45,571 nucleotides of DNA from Paracoccaceae bacterium (lineage in GTDB: Bacteria > Pseudomonadota > Alphaproteobacteria > Rhodobacterales > Rhodobacteraceae). The notes under the pieces were generated by a model that did no database searches, had not been told where the DNA came from, and saw nothing but the letters and a program-made list of their open reading frames with translations. The DNA is taken from NCBI GenBank assembly GCA_947476475.1, contig CANJQT010000016.1, positions 1 through 45,571 on the forward strand. Reading direction: 5' to 3'. Each line of letters begins with the position of its first letter. Position 1 is the stretch's first letter. The position numbers and the translations under genes were made by a program. Shown in pieces: positions 32,756 through 41,269 of this stretch.

Positions 32756-33685
32756 ATGCTGCGTACTGCCGGGTTTGCGATGCTTGCGATTGCAGTTCCT
32801 TTTGCCAGCCCGTGTTGGGGCCAAGAGCTTGAGGCCTGCACCTCGGTCCACCTTGCCGAAACCGGGTGGTCCGATCTTGCGCTGACGACAGAGACCGCGC
32901 GCCATGTGCTGAGCGCTCTCGGCTATGAGACGCAAAGCGACATGCTTGGACTTGGCGTCATCTACGAGTCGCTTGAATCCGGCAGCATCGACGCATTCCT
33001 TGGCTACTGGCCGTTGGCGCAAGTCGAGTTCCAGCCCTACTACGACCGCAATGCGGCTATCGTGTTGGGCGACAACCTTGAAAACACCAAGTTCACGCTG
33101 GCCGTCCCGACCTATGTGGCGGAAGCCGGTGTAAAGTCCTTCGATGACCTTGCTGCCCATGCCGAAAAGTTCGGATCGAAAATCTATGGCATCGAACCGG
33201 GCTCCAACAGCTACATCCTCGATATGGTCGCCGCCGGAGGGCATGGGACGCAAGACTGGGAAGTGGTCGAAAGCAGCGAGCAGGGCATGCTTGCTCAGGT
33301 TGAAAGTGCCGTTGATCAGAAGGACTGGATCGTATTTCTCGGATGGGCCCCGCATCCAATGAACACCCATTTAGACATTACCTATCTGTCGGGTGGCGAC
33401 GATGTCTTCGGTCCGAACTATGGCTCCGATACCGTTCGTACCGTTGCACGGCCGAAGTTTGACAGCGATTGCCCGAATGCCGCAAAGCTGCTGGCCAACA
33501 TCAAGTTCACCATGGACTATGAGAACGCTGGCATGGCCCGGATCTTGAATGACGACCTGACGGCCACCGATGCAGCGCTAGAAATGATGCGCAAGAACCC
33601 AGATTTAGTCTACAGCTGGCTTGATGGGGTTACAACCCGCGATGGTCAGCCTGCGCGCGCCGCTGTCGAGGCGCTCTTGAAATAA
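32756..33685 (+). CDS. choline/betaine-type ABC substrate-binding protein (ChoX-like)
   Basis: A 309-residue periplasmic protein starting at ATG 32756, five bases after AAGGAGG. Signal peptide residues 1-22 (MLRTAGFAMLAIAVPFASPCWG). The mature part is OpuAC/ProX-like: TSVHLAETGWSDLALTTETARHVLSALGYETQ, YESLESGSIDAFLGYWPLAQ and WIVFLGWAPHPMN carry the Trp/Tyr residues that normally box the trimethylammonium group. ChoX is normally followed by permease and ATPase genes (choW, choV); none is present here, so it either serves a transporter elsewhere or is stranded by rearrangement. Confidence 0.85.
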   Translation: MLRTAGFAMLAIAVPFASPCWGQELEACTSVHLAETGWSDLALTTETARHVLSALGYETQSDMLGLGVIYESLESGSIDAFLGYWPLAQVEFQPYYDRNAAIVLGDNLENTKFTLAVPTYVAEAGVKSFDDLAAHAEKFGSKIYGIEPGSNSYILDMVAAGGHGTQDWEVVESSEQGMLAQVESAVDQKDWIVFLGWAPHPMNTHLDITYLSGGDDVFGPNYGSDTVRTVARPKFDSDCPNAAKLLANIKFTMDYENAGMARILNDDLTATDAALEMMRKNPDLVYSWLDGVTTRDGQPARAAVEALLK

Positions 33686-33711
33686 AGTCGCGCGTTGCCA
33701 CGACCCTCCAT

Positions 33712-33736
33712 CCGGGTGCCGGTCATCGGCACCCGG
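33712..33736 (+). terminator. perfect hairpin after the choline-binding protein gene
   Basis: CCGGGTGCCG (33712-33721) and CGGCACCCGG (33727-33736) make a ten-pair stem with a five-base loop, 26 bases after the stop codon and 23 bases before the amidase start. There is no T tract, so it may be a partial terminator or mRNA-protecting hairpin. Confidence 0.55.
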
Positions 33737-33759
33737 CAATCCAGAATTTGGTCCCGGAT

Positions 33760-35196
33760 ATGACGCTACATTCCCTTGCCCCCGAAGATGGCCTCGCGCT
33801 CGCCGCGCGGATTGCCCGTAAAGACCTCTCGGTCCGCGAGGCCGTCGATGTAGCCATCAGCGAGATCGAGCGCCTGAATCCGCTGCTGAACGCCGTTGTA
33901 GCAGAACGCTTTGATGCGGCGCGGGCCGAGGCGGACCAAATGGAGCGCGCACGCCCCGAGCTGCCCGGTCCGTTGTGGGGCGTGCCCTTCCTTCTGAAGG
34001 ACGTGAACCTTTATTCTTCGGTCCTTCCCACCCGCTTTGCCTCGCGTTTCTTCGCCGAGGCACATCCGAAAGGCGACAGCACCCTAGTGCGCCGTTGGCG
34101 GGAAGGTGGGCTGGTCATTCTGGGCACCAGCAACACGCCCGAATTCGCAGGCGATTTCACGACGGAACCGCTGGCCTATGGGCCTTGCCGAAACCCTTGG
34201 AACCCTGATGTCACGGTCGGCGGCTCCAGCGGAGGGGCGGCAGCGGCCGTGGCAGCCGGGATGGTGCCGCTTGCCCACGGCACCGACCTTGGCGGGTCAA
34301 TCCGCATTCCCGCCGCCTGCTGCGGAGCCTTCGGGTTCAAACCGTCGGTCGGGCTCAACCCCCTTGGTCCTTGGTGGGAGGAAATCGCAGGCGGCCTCGA
34401 TTCCGATCACGTCTTGACGCGCAGCGTGCGGGACAGCGCTGCCTCCCTTGACCTTACTGCGGGCCCGGATGTCGGCACGCGGGTCGGCTGGCGGCCCCCG
34501 CAGGGAGGCTATCTGGCCACACTGGACCAGCCCTTCGCTCCCATTCGGATCGGTGTCACGGTCAGGGACGCGCACGGACGCAAGGCCGGTCCGGCGCAGG
34601 TTGAAAGCGTGGAGCGGATCGCTGCCATGCTGGAAAAGCTGGGCCATCACGTCGAGCCCTATGCCTATCCGCAGGCTGCCCAAAGCGGGGCGTGGTTCGA
34701 GTCGCTCTGGACTGTCGATATCCTTCATCTCGTCAAGGAACGTGCCGAAGAACTGGGCCGAGACCCCGAGCCCGACGAACTGGAGCCGATAACCTGGAGC
34801 TTCCTGGAAAAGGCGCGCAACCTTTCTGCACTTGATCATCTTCGAGCGCGGCAGTTGATGATCGGGGCGGCGCAGGCGCTTGGGCAGTCCATGGCCAATC
34901 TCGATCTGATATTGTCGCCTGCGCTCTCAGAGGATCCACCGCCAATTGGGACACTGACATTCGAAGCCAACGGTCACGATCTTGGGCGGTGGGCGGAACG
35001 TGGCTATGCCTTTGCCCCCTTCGCCACACCTGCGAACCTCGCTGGACAGCCATCGGCAGTGCTGCCCGTGGCATCTACGGCGGGCGGTCTACCTGTCGCG
35101 GTTCAGATCACGGGACGAAATGGGTATGATGCAATGGTCTTGCGCGCCGCGTACGCAATCGAAAATGCTCACCCTTGGGCTGCTCCTGTATTGTAG
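33760..35196 (+). CDS. amidase-signature family hydrolase
   Basis: A 478-residue amidase. The Ser-cisSer-Lys triad is complete: Lys80 (GVPFLLKDVN), Ser156 (TVGGSSGGAAAA) and Ser180 (TDLGGSIRIPAACCG). It has no signal peptide, so it acts in the cytoplasm. Start ATG 33760 is used; TTG 33748 is possible and neither has a good ribosome site. It follows the choline-binding gene beyond a hairpin and may be read through from it. The natural substrate cannot be told from sequence; the family cleaves amides, carbamates and acyl ureas. Confidence 0.85.
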   Translation: MTLHSLAPEDGLALAARIARKDLSVREAVDVAISEIERLNPLLNAVVAERFDAARAEADQMERARPELPGPLWGVPFLLKDVNLYSSVLPTRFASRFFAEAHPKGDSTLVRRWREGGLVILGTSNTPEFAGDFTTEPLAYGPCRNPWNPDVTVGGSSGGAAAAVAAGMVPLAHGTDLGGSIRIPAACCGAFGFKPSVGLNPLGPWWEEIAGGLDSDHVLTRSVRDSAASLDLTAGPDVGTRVGWRPPQGGYLATLDQPFAPIRIGVTVRDAHGRKAGPAQVESVERIAAMLEKLGHHVEPYAYPQAAQSGAWFESLWTVDILHLVKERAEELGRDPEPDELEPITWSFLEKARNLSALDHLRARQLMIGAAQALGQSMANLDLILSPALSEDPPPIGTLTFEANGHDLGRWAERGYAFAPFATPANLAGQPSAVLPVASTAGGLPVAVQITGRNGYDAMVLRAAYAIENAHPWAAPVL

Positions 35197-35257
35197 ACAT
35201 AGGCCGGAATGAGCTTTTCTCACGTTCCCTTTGAACATGCACTGCAAGGAGTTGGAC

Positions 35258-35412
35258 GGCTCTGTCAGAGGAAACCTGCCTGAGCCGGGCAGGGTGCCCG
35301 CTTAGCTTTTGGCCATGACCCAACGTTCCCCCTTTCGCTACTTCAAGACGTCCCCCCGTGATCATCCGCCTGGCGGTAATGATGTACATCCGGTTCCCGT
35401 TGTCGCTGCGCA
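35258..35412 (+). pseudogene. 5' end remnant of an IS6-family element
   Basis: GGCTCTGTCAGAGGAAACCT at 35258 matches the left end of the element at 44756 (GGCCCTGTTAGAAGAACTTG). The following ATG 35315 opens MTQRSPFRYFKTSP and, after a one-base shift, IIRLAVMMYIRFPLSLR, the N-terminus of IS6-family transposases. The similarity stops after about 35412, before the catalytic domain. Confidence 0.75.
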
Positions 35413-35734
35413 TACATTCTCTTGGCCTGTTGCCTGCGCTGTTTTGGTGTTTGGGTATTAACCAATTGTATTATAATCATTTTGAGGAGTGTTCGCTTCG
35501 TTTTCGACGGGGCGGCGTTTGGGTCGAGATGCGACCTGGGTACAACCTTCGATGATGGTTTTCGGAGGCGATACAAATGGTGCTGAGGGGGAAAGCGGAC
35601 AGAAGCAGGCTCAGCATGACCAACAGTCAGTCTCCCTGTAGCGGCAATTAAGCAGCCTCAACCCGTCCGGTGGGCATCTTGGTCGCGATGGGCGGGAAGC
35701 GGACGGTGGTCATGCCAAAGGCGAACCTCTGGAT
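35413..35734. other. unassigned AT-richer stretch
   Basis: About 320 bases between the IS6 remnant and the terminator of the next gene. It contains TTGTATTATAATC (around 35465), which includes a TATAAT box, and a short minus-strand frame at 35649-35714 (MTTVRFPPIATKMPTGRVEA). Nothing here can be assigned to a known gene. It is probably decayed DNA left by rearrangement. Confidence 0.35.
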
Positions 35735-35767
35735 CAGGCCGGGCGGAGACGCGCCCCGTCCGGCCTG
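35735..35767 (-). terminator. terminator hairpin of the binding protein gene
   Basis: CAGGCCGGGCGG (35735-35746) pairs with CCGTCCGGCCTG (35756-35767), including one G-U pair, around a nine-base loop. It lies seven bases after the stop of the minus-strand binding protein gene (stop at 35775-35777). No T tract on the minus strand, so it may be Rho-assisted or only stabilising. Confidence 0.6.
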
Positions 35768-35774
35768 GTTTGGC

Positions 35775-37022
35775 CTATTTCACCTGGGCCTGAACCGCTT
35801 CGACATCCGCGTTGGTCATTTCGCCGATCGTGGTCACCTTGCCGTCCACGACCTGCCAAAGGCGGAACGGGCCGGAAATGTCGCCGTATTCGTCAAAGTT
35901 GACGGGGCCGATCACGCCCTCATAGCGGATGGGCTTGCCTTCGGCGATCAGGGCCAGAGCCTTGGCGAATTCGTCCTTGCCGGCATGGATCACCTCGCCC
36001 GCGGGGTCGACGGCCTTGCGGATCGCGTCGGGCAGCTTTGCGGCATCGGGTCCACCGGCAATGGCGATTGCAAGTCCGACAAGCGCGCCCGCGTCATAGG
36101 ACCGGTCCGCCGCCGGGGCTGCCGGGTCAAGGCCCGAGAAGGTCTGGTAATTGGAGTTGAAATAGTCGGTCGAGGCCGAGGCCACCGTGCCGGACGAGGT
36201 GCCGTATGCCTGGCCCAGATATTCCGCGCCGACGGCAGTGATGAAGTCGTTGCTGTTCATCCCGTCGTTCAGCAGGAACTTCTGCACACCGCCTTGGCTG
36301 ACCCATTGGCGGGCAATCGTCGCGCCGTCGACCGGGTCCGAGATCAGATAGAGCGCATCCGGCGAACCGGCCATGGCTGCGGTCACTTCAGCAGAGTAAT
36401 CGGACTGTTTGGCATTGTAAGAGGTGACCGAAATCACCTCGCCGCCAAGCGCGATGTAGGGGGCGGAAAACTCTTTGACGAGGTTGACGCCAAAGTCGTT
36501 GTTCTGGTGGATGATAACGATCTTCTTCATGCCGTTGTCGATGGCGAACTTGGCCGCCGCCACGCCCTGCAGCGCGTCAGAGGTAATCGTGCGGAAGAAG
36601 ACGCCATTGGTCTTGCCGTCGCGCCCCAGCGCCGTCAGCGTGGGCGAGGATGATGCGGGCGAGACTTGCAGCACTTTGGCGGGGCCGGTGACCGAGGTCA
36701 GGATCGGGATCGACATCGGGCTGATGATGCCACCGATGATGGCCGGAACCTTCGAGACCTGCACCAGCTGAGTTGCGGCATCAACCGCCACATTGGCCTG
36801 GGTCTGGCTGTCGCGGGTATCGGTTTTCAGGGTGCAACCAGCGACCCCGCCGGCATCGTTCAGGTCGCGAAAGGCCATTTCGACCGATTTCGCACCGGCC
36901 TGGCCATAGGCCCCCGCCTCGCCCGTCAGCTCCAGCACAAGGCCCACAGTGATTTCGCATGCATAGCCCGAGACCGGCAAAAGGCTTAGGGCGGCGGCTG
37001 TCGCAAGTAGAACTCTTTTCAT
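35775..37022 (-). CDS. branched-chain amino acid-type ABC substrate-binding protein
   Basis: A 415-residue periplasmic protein with signal peptide MKRVLLATAAALSLLPVSGYA, cut before CEITVG. The rest is the Peripla_BP_6 fold: VGLVLELTGEAGAYGQAGAKSVEMAFRDLNDAGG, VPAIIGGIISPMSIPI, MKKIVIIHQNNDFGVNLVKEF and DALYLISDPVDGATIARQW. Start ATG 37020-37022 follows AGAGG. It is last in the minus-strand gntR operon, while the matching permeases and ATPases lie on the plus strand from 39777, so the two arms make one importer. Substrate unknown; the family binds amino acids, amides and aromatic acids. Confidence 0.88.
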   Translation of the reverse strand: MKRVLLATAAALSLLPVSGYACEITVGLVLELTGEAGAYGQAGAKSVEMAFRDLNDAGGVAGCTLKTDTRDSQTQANVAVDAATQLVQVSKVPAIIGGIISPMSIPILTSVTGPAKVLQVSPASSSPTLTALGRDGKTNGVFFRTITSDALQGVAAAKFAIDNGMKKIVIIHQNNDFGVNLVKEFSAPYIALGGEVISVTSYNAKQSDYSAEVTAAMAGSPDALYLISDPVDGATIARQWVSQGGVQKFLLNDGMNSNDFITAVGAEYLGQAYGTSSGTVASASTDYFNSNYQTFSGLDPAAPAADRSYDAGALVGLAIAIAGGPDAAKLPDAIRKAVDPAGEVIHAGKDEFAKALALIAEGKPIRYEGVIGPVNFDEYGDISGPFRLWQVVDGKVTTIGEMTNADVEAVQAQVK

Positions 37023-37103
37023 GTCATTGTCCTCTCTGGGGTTGGGTCAGTCAGGCCCGAAGTCTTTTGTTGGCCGGGCTGGGCTGGACCCGGCTGCTCT
37101 TGG

Positions 37104-38156
37104 TCAATTCGCGGCGTTCAGGTTGTATTTCATGATGCTGCCGTGCCGCCCGGTGCGGTCACGTTCCAGCGTATAGACATCGCCTTCGGGGATCCGGCCC
37201 TGGGCCTGAATGGCCGCGATCTCAGCCTGGTCCTGATCGGTAAGGCGCAGTTCCGACACGGCAACGTTGCGGGCCAGGTGGCTGCGGTTGCGCGCGCCGA
37301 CGATGACGGCGGCCACGCCCGGGCGGCGCAGCATGGCGGCTGAAGCGACAGTGGCGATATCCACCCCGTGCCGGTCGGCAATGCGCCGCAGAGTTTGCAG
37401 CAGGGCTTGAAACAAATCCCAGCCACCGAAATCGTCGATGATCAATTTGTATTTGGTCAAGGACCGGTTCTCGACCGGGTCCAGCGGTTCGCGCTGGCCC
37501 AACCAGCGGTCGCCAAGGAACCCGCCCGCGACCGTGCCATAGCACAAAAGCCAGATGCCATGGTTCTGGGCCACATCTGCCAGCTGCCGTTCGGGGCGAG
37601 CGTCCAACAGGCTATATTGCACCTGCATCGAGGTCAGCGATACGCCAGAATCGAGAATTTCCAGCGTCTTTTCAGTGTCGAAGTTCGTCCCGCTGACATT
37701 AGCAATCTTGCCCTCATGCCGCAGGTTATCCATCCAGCCGATGACATCCAGATAACGGGGGACGCTGTAATCCCACCAGTGGAACTGGACCAGGTCCAGC
37801 CTTTCCACCCGCAGCCGGGTCAGCGAGGTGTCCACGATGCTGCGGATATAGGCCTTGTCGACCGTGGCAAGGCGCGCAAGGTCGGGCACCAGCTTTGTAT
37901 GAACCTTGGTCCGGGCCAGGGCTTCCGCCCCGAAGCGTTTGGCATACTCCAGACGGAAGGCGCCGATCATCTCTTCGACGCCGGTATAGATATCGGCGCA
38001 GTCAAAGGTGGTGATGCCCGCTTCGGCAAAGGCGATCATGTCCTCGATGGCGGCGGCGCGGTCCACCGGGCCGTGGCCCCCGGCCAATTGCCAGCCGCCG
38101 CGGATAACGCGGGAAATCTCATGCCCGGGGCGCAAGGGGATACGGGACACGCTCAT
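37104..38156 (-). CDS. aldo/keto reductase
   Basis: A 350-residue NAD(P)H-dependent oxidoreductase with the full catalytic tetrad: Asp52 (TTFDCADIY), Tyr57 (ADIYTGVEE), Lys88 (VHTKLVPD) and His126 (VQFHWWDYS). The cofactor end motif AAVIVGARNRSHLARNV is at about 283-299. The C-terminal 35 residues extend the usual fold (EGDVYTLERDRTGRHGSIMKYNLN). It overlaps the TIGR04076-like gene by four bases. In this island it may reduce or oxidise a carbonyl compound released by the FAD oxidoreductase; the substrate is not known. Confidence 0.85.
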   Translation of the reverse strand: MSVSRIPLRPGHEISRVIRGGWQLAGGHGPVDRAAAIEDMIAFAEAGITTFDCADIYTGVEEMIGAFRLEYAKRFGAEALARTKVHTKLVPDLARLATVDKAYIRSIVDTSLTRLRVERLDLVQFHWWDYSVPRYLDVIGWMDNLRHEGKIANVSGTNFDTEKTLEILDSGVSLTSMQVQYSLLDARPERQLADVAQNHGIWLLCYGTVAGGFLGDRWLGQREPLDPVENRSLTKYKLIIDDFGGWDLFQALLQTLRRIADRHGVDIATVASAAMLRRPGVAAVIVGARNRSHLARNVAVSELRLTDQDQAEIAAIQAQGRIPEGDVYTLERDRTGRHGSIMKYNLNAAN

Positions 38157-38509
38157 TTGGAATCCGATTCAGCAGCAGGGGGCGGCAGGGGAACGGCGGT
38201 GGTTTCCGCATGCGAAAAGCGGCGCTTGCCGATGCGGGTGATCCGCAGGCGTGAGGGGCAATTGGGGTCCGGGCAGGCGATTTCCGCGTCCGAGGTCATC
38301 CAGTCATGCGCATGGGTCTGACGCTGTTTGGCGGGCAAGAGCGGCAGGACGGCCGAGAGCGAATAAATCGAGAAACTTTGGCCGGGCGGCAAAACCAATT
38401 GCTCGCCCCGCAGTTCGAACCAGTCGCCCACAGTGCCGCAATAGATCTTGGCGCCTTCGGGGGCGACGATTTCGACCCGCAGGTCGTAAAGTTCAAAGCT
38501 GTCATCCAT
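38153..38509 (-). CDS. TIGR04076-like small protein
   Basis: A 118-residue protein. FELYDLRVEIV, the cysteine at residue 24 (KIYCGTVGDWFELRGE), SLSAVLPLLPAKQR and ACPDPNCPSRLRITRIG follow the pattern of TIGR04076 proteins, which have unknown function. The CPDPNC pair and the Pro-rich end (TTAVPLPPPAAESDSK) are notable. It is joined by overlapping codons to DUF3830 (one base) and the aldo/keto reductase (four bases), implying a shared pathway role, maybe as a small enzyme or subunit. Confidence 0.6.
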   Translation of the reverse strand: MDDSFELYDLRVEIVAPEGAKIYCGTVGDWFELRGEQLVLPPGQSFSIYSLSAVLPLLPAKQRQTHAHDWMTSDAEIACPDPNCPSRLRITRIGKRRFSHAETTAVPLPPPAAESDSK

Positions 38510-38988
38510 CAGGCCACTCCGCTGAACAGGATCTCGCAGGCCCCACCGCGCCGGATGCGCCCGCAGGCCTCAGCAAGGGCAGCGCGTTGGTCGGGGCGCA
38601 CCTGCGCCACGACCGAGCCTGCCAGCCAGCCAATCGGAAAAAACATGCGCGCGCCGGGTCCGTAAAACAGGCCGATGTCGAAGATCGGGTCGGGATTGCC
38701 GCCCCAGACCCGGGCGGGCACATAGGCCAGAACCACATCGCCTGGCTGGGGGTGAAGCGTGGCGTTTTCGGGCGGCAGGGTCTGGGCAAAATCCACCCCC
38801 TGCAGATGGGCGGGCGGAATCGGGCAGGAAATCTCGGGGCCAGTCCACATGGCATGTAGGCCCGGCACGACGCGGGGGTTTTCCAAATAGCGGTTCAGGA
38901 AGCCCACGTTTGCCGGGGCCTTTTCGGGCAAGAAATCTGCCTGCACGTCAAGCCCGGCGGCTTCGCACTGGATGCGCAAGCCCTTCAT
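38509..38988 (-). CDS. DUF3830 family protein
   Basis: A 159-residue protein resembling DUF3830, a cyclophilin-like family of unknown function found next to catabolic and transport genes. Indicators are the N-terminal strand (LRIQCEAAGLDVQADFLPEKAPANVGFLNRYL), HAMWTGPEISCPI, LPPENATLHPQPGDVVLAYV and DIGLFYGPGARMFFPIGWLAGSVVAQV. It starts at ATG 38986-38988, overlapping the gntR stop by four bases. Seen: family pattern and tight operon. Function unknown; a hydrolase or isomerase acting on the imported compound is one possibility. Confidence 0.72.
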   Translation of the reverse strand: MKGLRIQCEAAGLDVQADFLPEKAPANVGFLNRYLENPRVVPGLHAMWTGPEISCPIPPAHLQGVDFAQTLPPENATLHPQPGDVVLAYVPARVWGGNPDPIFDIGLFYGPGARMFFPIGWLAGSVVAQVRPDQRAALAEACGRIRRGGACEILFSGVA

Positions 38989-39683
38989 TTCGTGGCCCCT
39001 TTCCCCAACTTGTCCTTCAGATAGGCAAAGGGGCGGCTGATATCGGCTACTAGGGAGGCACGCGCTGCGGCGGCATCACCCGCGGCCAAGGCCTCGACGA
39101 TGTCGTGGTGATGGCGGGCGGCATCATTGGCCCCGGCCTCGGAAAAGGCGTAGATCGCGGCCCGGGTCAACGGACCGGATTGCAGCCACAGGCTCTCGAT
39201 CATCGGCAGCAGAACCGAAGATCCGCAGGCCCGGTAGATCTCGAAGTGGAAGGCGTGGTTCAGTGTGACTTCTTTGTCCACCGATTCCCCGGCCCCGCCA
39301 GCCCGCATCTCTTCCCATTCCAGCATGATCGCCCGCAAGGACGCCACAACATGCGGGCTGATCTGGTGGGCGGCCAAAGCCATGGCCTCGCCCTCGATCA
39401 GGATCCGAGTGCGCAGAAGGTCTTCTATCCGCCCCATCGTCACGGGTGGCACCCGGACTTGGCGGCTTGGCAGCATTTCCAGCGCCTGCTCGGTGATCAA
39501 CCGGCCCAAGGCCTCGCGGACGGGCATGGTCGAGGTGACAAGCGCATCGGCAAGCTGGCGAATGGTCAGCACCTGCCCCGGGGCAAACAGCCCACCGATC
39601 AAGGCGCGGCGCAGTTCGGTATAGACGCGATCCTGCACCGTGTCCCGCCCGACCGGGGCTAGTCCTGGGGTTTCTGCCGTCAT
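38985..39683 (-). CDS. GntR-family regulator with FCD domain
   Basis: A 232-residue regulator. ATG 39681-39683 is chosen because GGAG lies six bases upstream; the ATG two codons earlier touches that site. Winged helix at residues 16-75 (ALIGGLFAPGQVLTIRQLADALVTSTMPVREALGRLITEQALEMLPSRQVRV). The FCD domain from about 85 has the metal/ligand residues in LNHAFHFEIYRACGS and ARHHHDIVEALAAGD. It heads the minus-strand operon and is divergent from the transporter genes, so it probably represses both until the substrate or a product binds. Confidence 0.88.
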   Translation of the reverse strand: MTAETPGLAPVGRDTVQDRVYTELRRALIGGLFAPGQVLTIRQLADALVTSTMPVREALGRLITEQALEMLPSRQVRVPPVTMGRIEDLLRTRILIEGEAMALAAHQISPHVVASLRAIMLEWEEMRAGGAGESVDKEVTLNHAFHFEIYRACGSSVLLPMIESLWLQSGPLTRAAIYAFSEAGANDAARHHHDIVEALAAGDAAAARASLVADISRPFAYLKDKLGKGATK

Positions 39684-39730
39684 CCGCATCTCCGCCGCGA
39701 ATCGTCTTGATATGCGAATTAGACGCCCTT

Positions 39731-39762
39731 AGTGTGATCAAATCAAGTGTGATCACTGATCA
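39731..39762. promoter_or_regulatory. repeated TGATCA operator between divergent operons
   Basis: AGTGTGATCA occurs twice as a direct repeat (39731-39740 and 39746-39755), and a third TGATCA lies at 39757-39762. TGATCA is itself palindromic. The sites cover the 93-base gap between the gntR start and the LivG-like start. FCD-type GntR regulators often bind short palindromes of this kind, so these are the likely operators for both transcripts. Confidence 0.65.
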
Positions 39763-39776
39763 TCTTTGGGGTTGGC

Positions 39777-40547
39777 ATGACATCAGCGGTCCTCGAGGCG
39801 CAGGCGCTTTCCAAGAATTTCGGCGGGGTTGCCGCGGTAAAAGGCATGTCCCTGACCGTGAAGGCGGGCGAGATCCTGGGACTGATCGGGCCGAACGGGG
39901 CGGGAAAGACGACGATGTTCGACCTTTTGGCCGGGTCCGTGCAGCCCACATCTGGCAGCATCCGGTTGATGGGCCAGCCGGTCACCCATCAGCCCGCGCA
40001 TCGCAGGCTGGCGGGCGGCATGGGGCGCACCTTTCAGATCCCACGCCCCTTTCCGGCGCTGTCGCTTTTGGAAAACATGATGATCGCGCGCCAGCATCAA
40101 ACGGGCGAGCGGCTTTGGGCCAATTTCCTTCTGCCCGGTCGCGTTTTGGGGGAAGAACGTCAGGCGCGCGACAAGGCACTGGCGCTTCTGGACCTGGTGG
40201 CGCTACGGCGGCTGGCGAACGAGCCAGCACGGGTGCTTTCTGGCGGGCAGCGCAAGCTTTTGGAACTGGCGCGCGTGTTGATGGCGGACCCCAAGGTGAT
40301 CTTGCTGGATGAACCTGCCGCCGGTGTGAACCCCGCCCTGCTGGAAGTGCTTATCGCGCAGATCCAAGAGATCAACGCGACCGGCGTCACCTTCCTTCTC
40401 ATCGAGCACAACCTCGACATGGTCTCGCGCCTGTGCAACCGGATCATCGTGATGGCGCAGGGCGCGCTTCTCTTCGAAGGCCGCCCCGACGAAGTGTCTC
40501 GCGAACCCCGCGTGGTCGAGGCCTATCTTGGGGGGAGCGCCGCATGA
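39777..40547 (+). CDS. LivG-like ABC transporter ATP-binding protein
   Basis: A 256-residue ATPase of the branched-chain amino acid importer type. Walker A GPNGAGKT at 38-45, signature LSGGQRKLLELARVL near 153, Walker B VILLDEPAAGVNP near 178 and switch His in LLIEHNLDMV. The motif PAHRRLAGGMGRTFQIPRPFPALSLLENM is typical of LivG. First gene of the plus-strand arm, eighteen bases after the TGATCA sites; it overlaps the LivF-like gene (ATGA). Confidence 0.9.
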   Translation: MTSAVLEAQALSKNFGGVAAVKGMSLTVKAGEILGLIGPNGAGKTTMFDLLAGSVQPTSGSIRLMGQPVTHQPAHRRLAGGMGRTFQIPRPFPALSLLENMMIARQHQTGERLWANFLLPGRVLGEERQARDKALALLDLVALRRLANEPARVLSGGQRKLLELARVLMADPKVILLDEPAAGVNPALLEVLIAQIQEINATGVTFLLIEHNLDMVSRLCNRIIVMAQGALLFEGRPDEVSREPRVVEAYLGGSAA

Positions 40548-41269
40548 GCGTCCTAGAGGTGAAATCCCTGGTCGCTGGCTATGAACCGGGCCTGTCCATC
40601 GTCAAAGGGGCCAGCATTCATGCCGACGAGGGCGAAATCGTCGTCATCCTTGGCCCGAACGGCGCGGGCAAATCCAGCCTGATCAAAGCGATCGCTGGTC
40701 TGGTGCCGGTCAGCGACGGACAGGTTCTACTGGACGGTCGCGACATCACGACGGTGCCCGCCCATCTGAAGATCCGTCAGGGGCTGGCCTTTGTTCCGCA
40801 GACCGAAAACATCTTTCCCCTGATGACCGTGGTCGAGAATCTGGCGGTCTCGGGCGGGATTCTGCCACGGGGCGAGGTGGCCAGGCGCATCGACGAGATG
40901 TTTCAGATGTTCCCTGACCTGGCGCGTCAGCGCGGGCTTATGGCGGGCAGCCTTTCTGGCGGGCAGCGTCAGATGCTGGGCGTGGCGCGCGCCCTTCTGG
41001 TGCACCCGCGGGTGCTGATGCTGGACGAACCTTCGGCGGGACTGTCACCGAAATTAGTGTCACAGGTCTTTGCCGGGCTGCAGGACATTCGCGGCAAGGG
41101 GTTGGCCATCGTTCTGGTCGAACAGAACGCCCGCGCGGCCCTTGCCATTGGCGACCGGGCCTATGTGCTGGTCGAAGGACGCGAGGCGCATGACGGGCCG
41201 GCGAATACCCTCATGGACGACCCACTGATCGCGGAACTTTACCTGGGTCACCGAAAGGAGGCATCATGA
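40544..41269 (+). CDS. LivF-like ABC transporter ATP-binding protein
   Basis: A 241-residue ATPase. Walker A GPNGAGKS at 37-44, QGLAFVPQTENIFPLMTVVENL near 86, signature LSGGQRQMLGVARAL near 139, Walker B VLMLDEPSAGLSP near 159 and EQNARAAL near 193 are typical of LivF. ATG 40544 overlaps the LivG-like stop, and its own end overlaps the LivH-like start. It pairs with the LivG-like ATPase to power the importer. Confidence 0.9.
   Translation: MSVLEVKSLVAGYEPGLSIVKGASIHADEGEIVVILGPNGAGKSSLIKAIAGLVPVSDGQVLLDGRDITTVPAHLKIRQGLAFVPQTENIFPLMTVVENLAVSGGILPRGEVARRIDEMFQMFPDLARQRGLMAGSLSGGQRQMLGVARALLVHPRVLMLDEPSAGLSPKLVSQVFAGLQDIRGKGLAIVLVEQNARAALAIGDRAYVLVEGREAHDGPANTLMDDPLIAELYLGHRKEAS

Noticed and set aside
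36475-36989. Plus-strand open frames opposite the binding protein gene
   Set aside because: Antisense shadows; the minus-strand product has a signal peptide and full family pattern.
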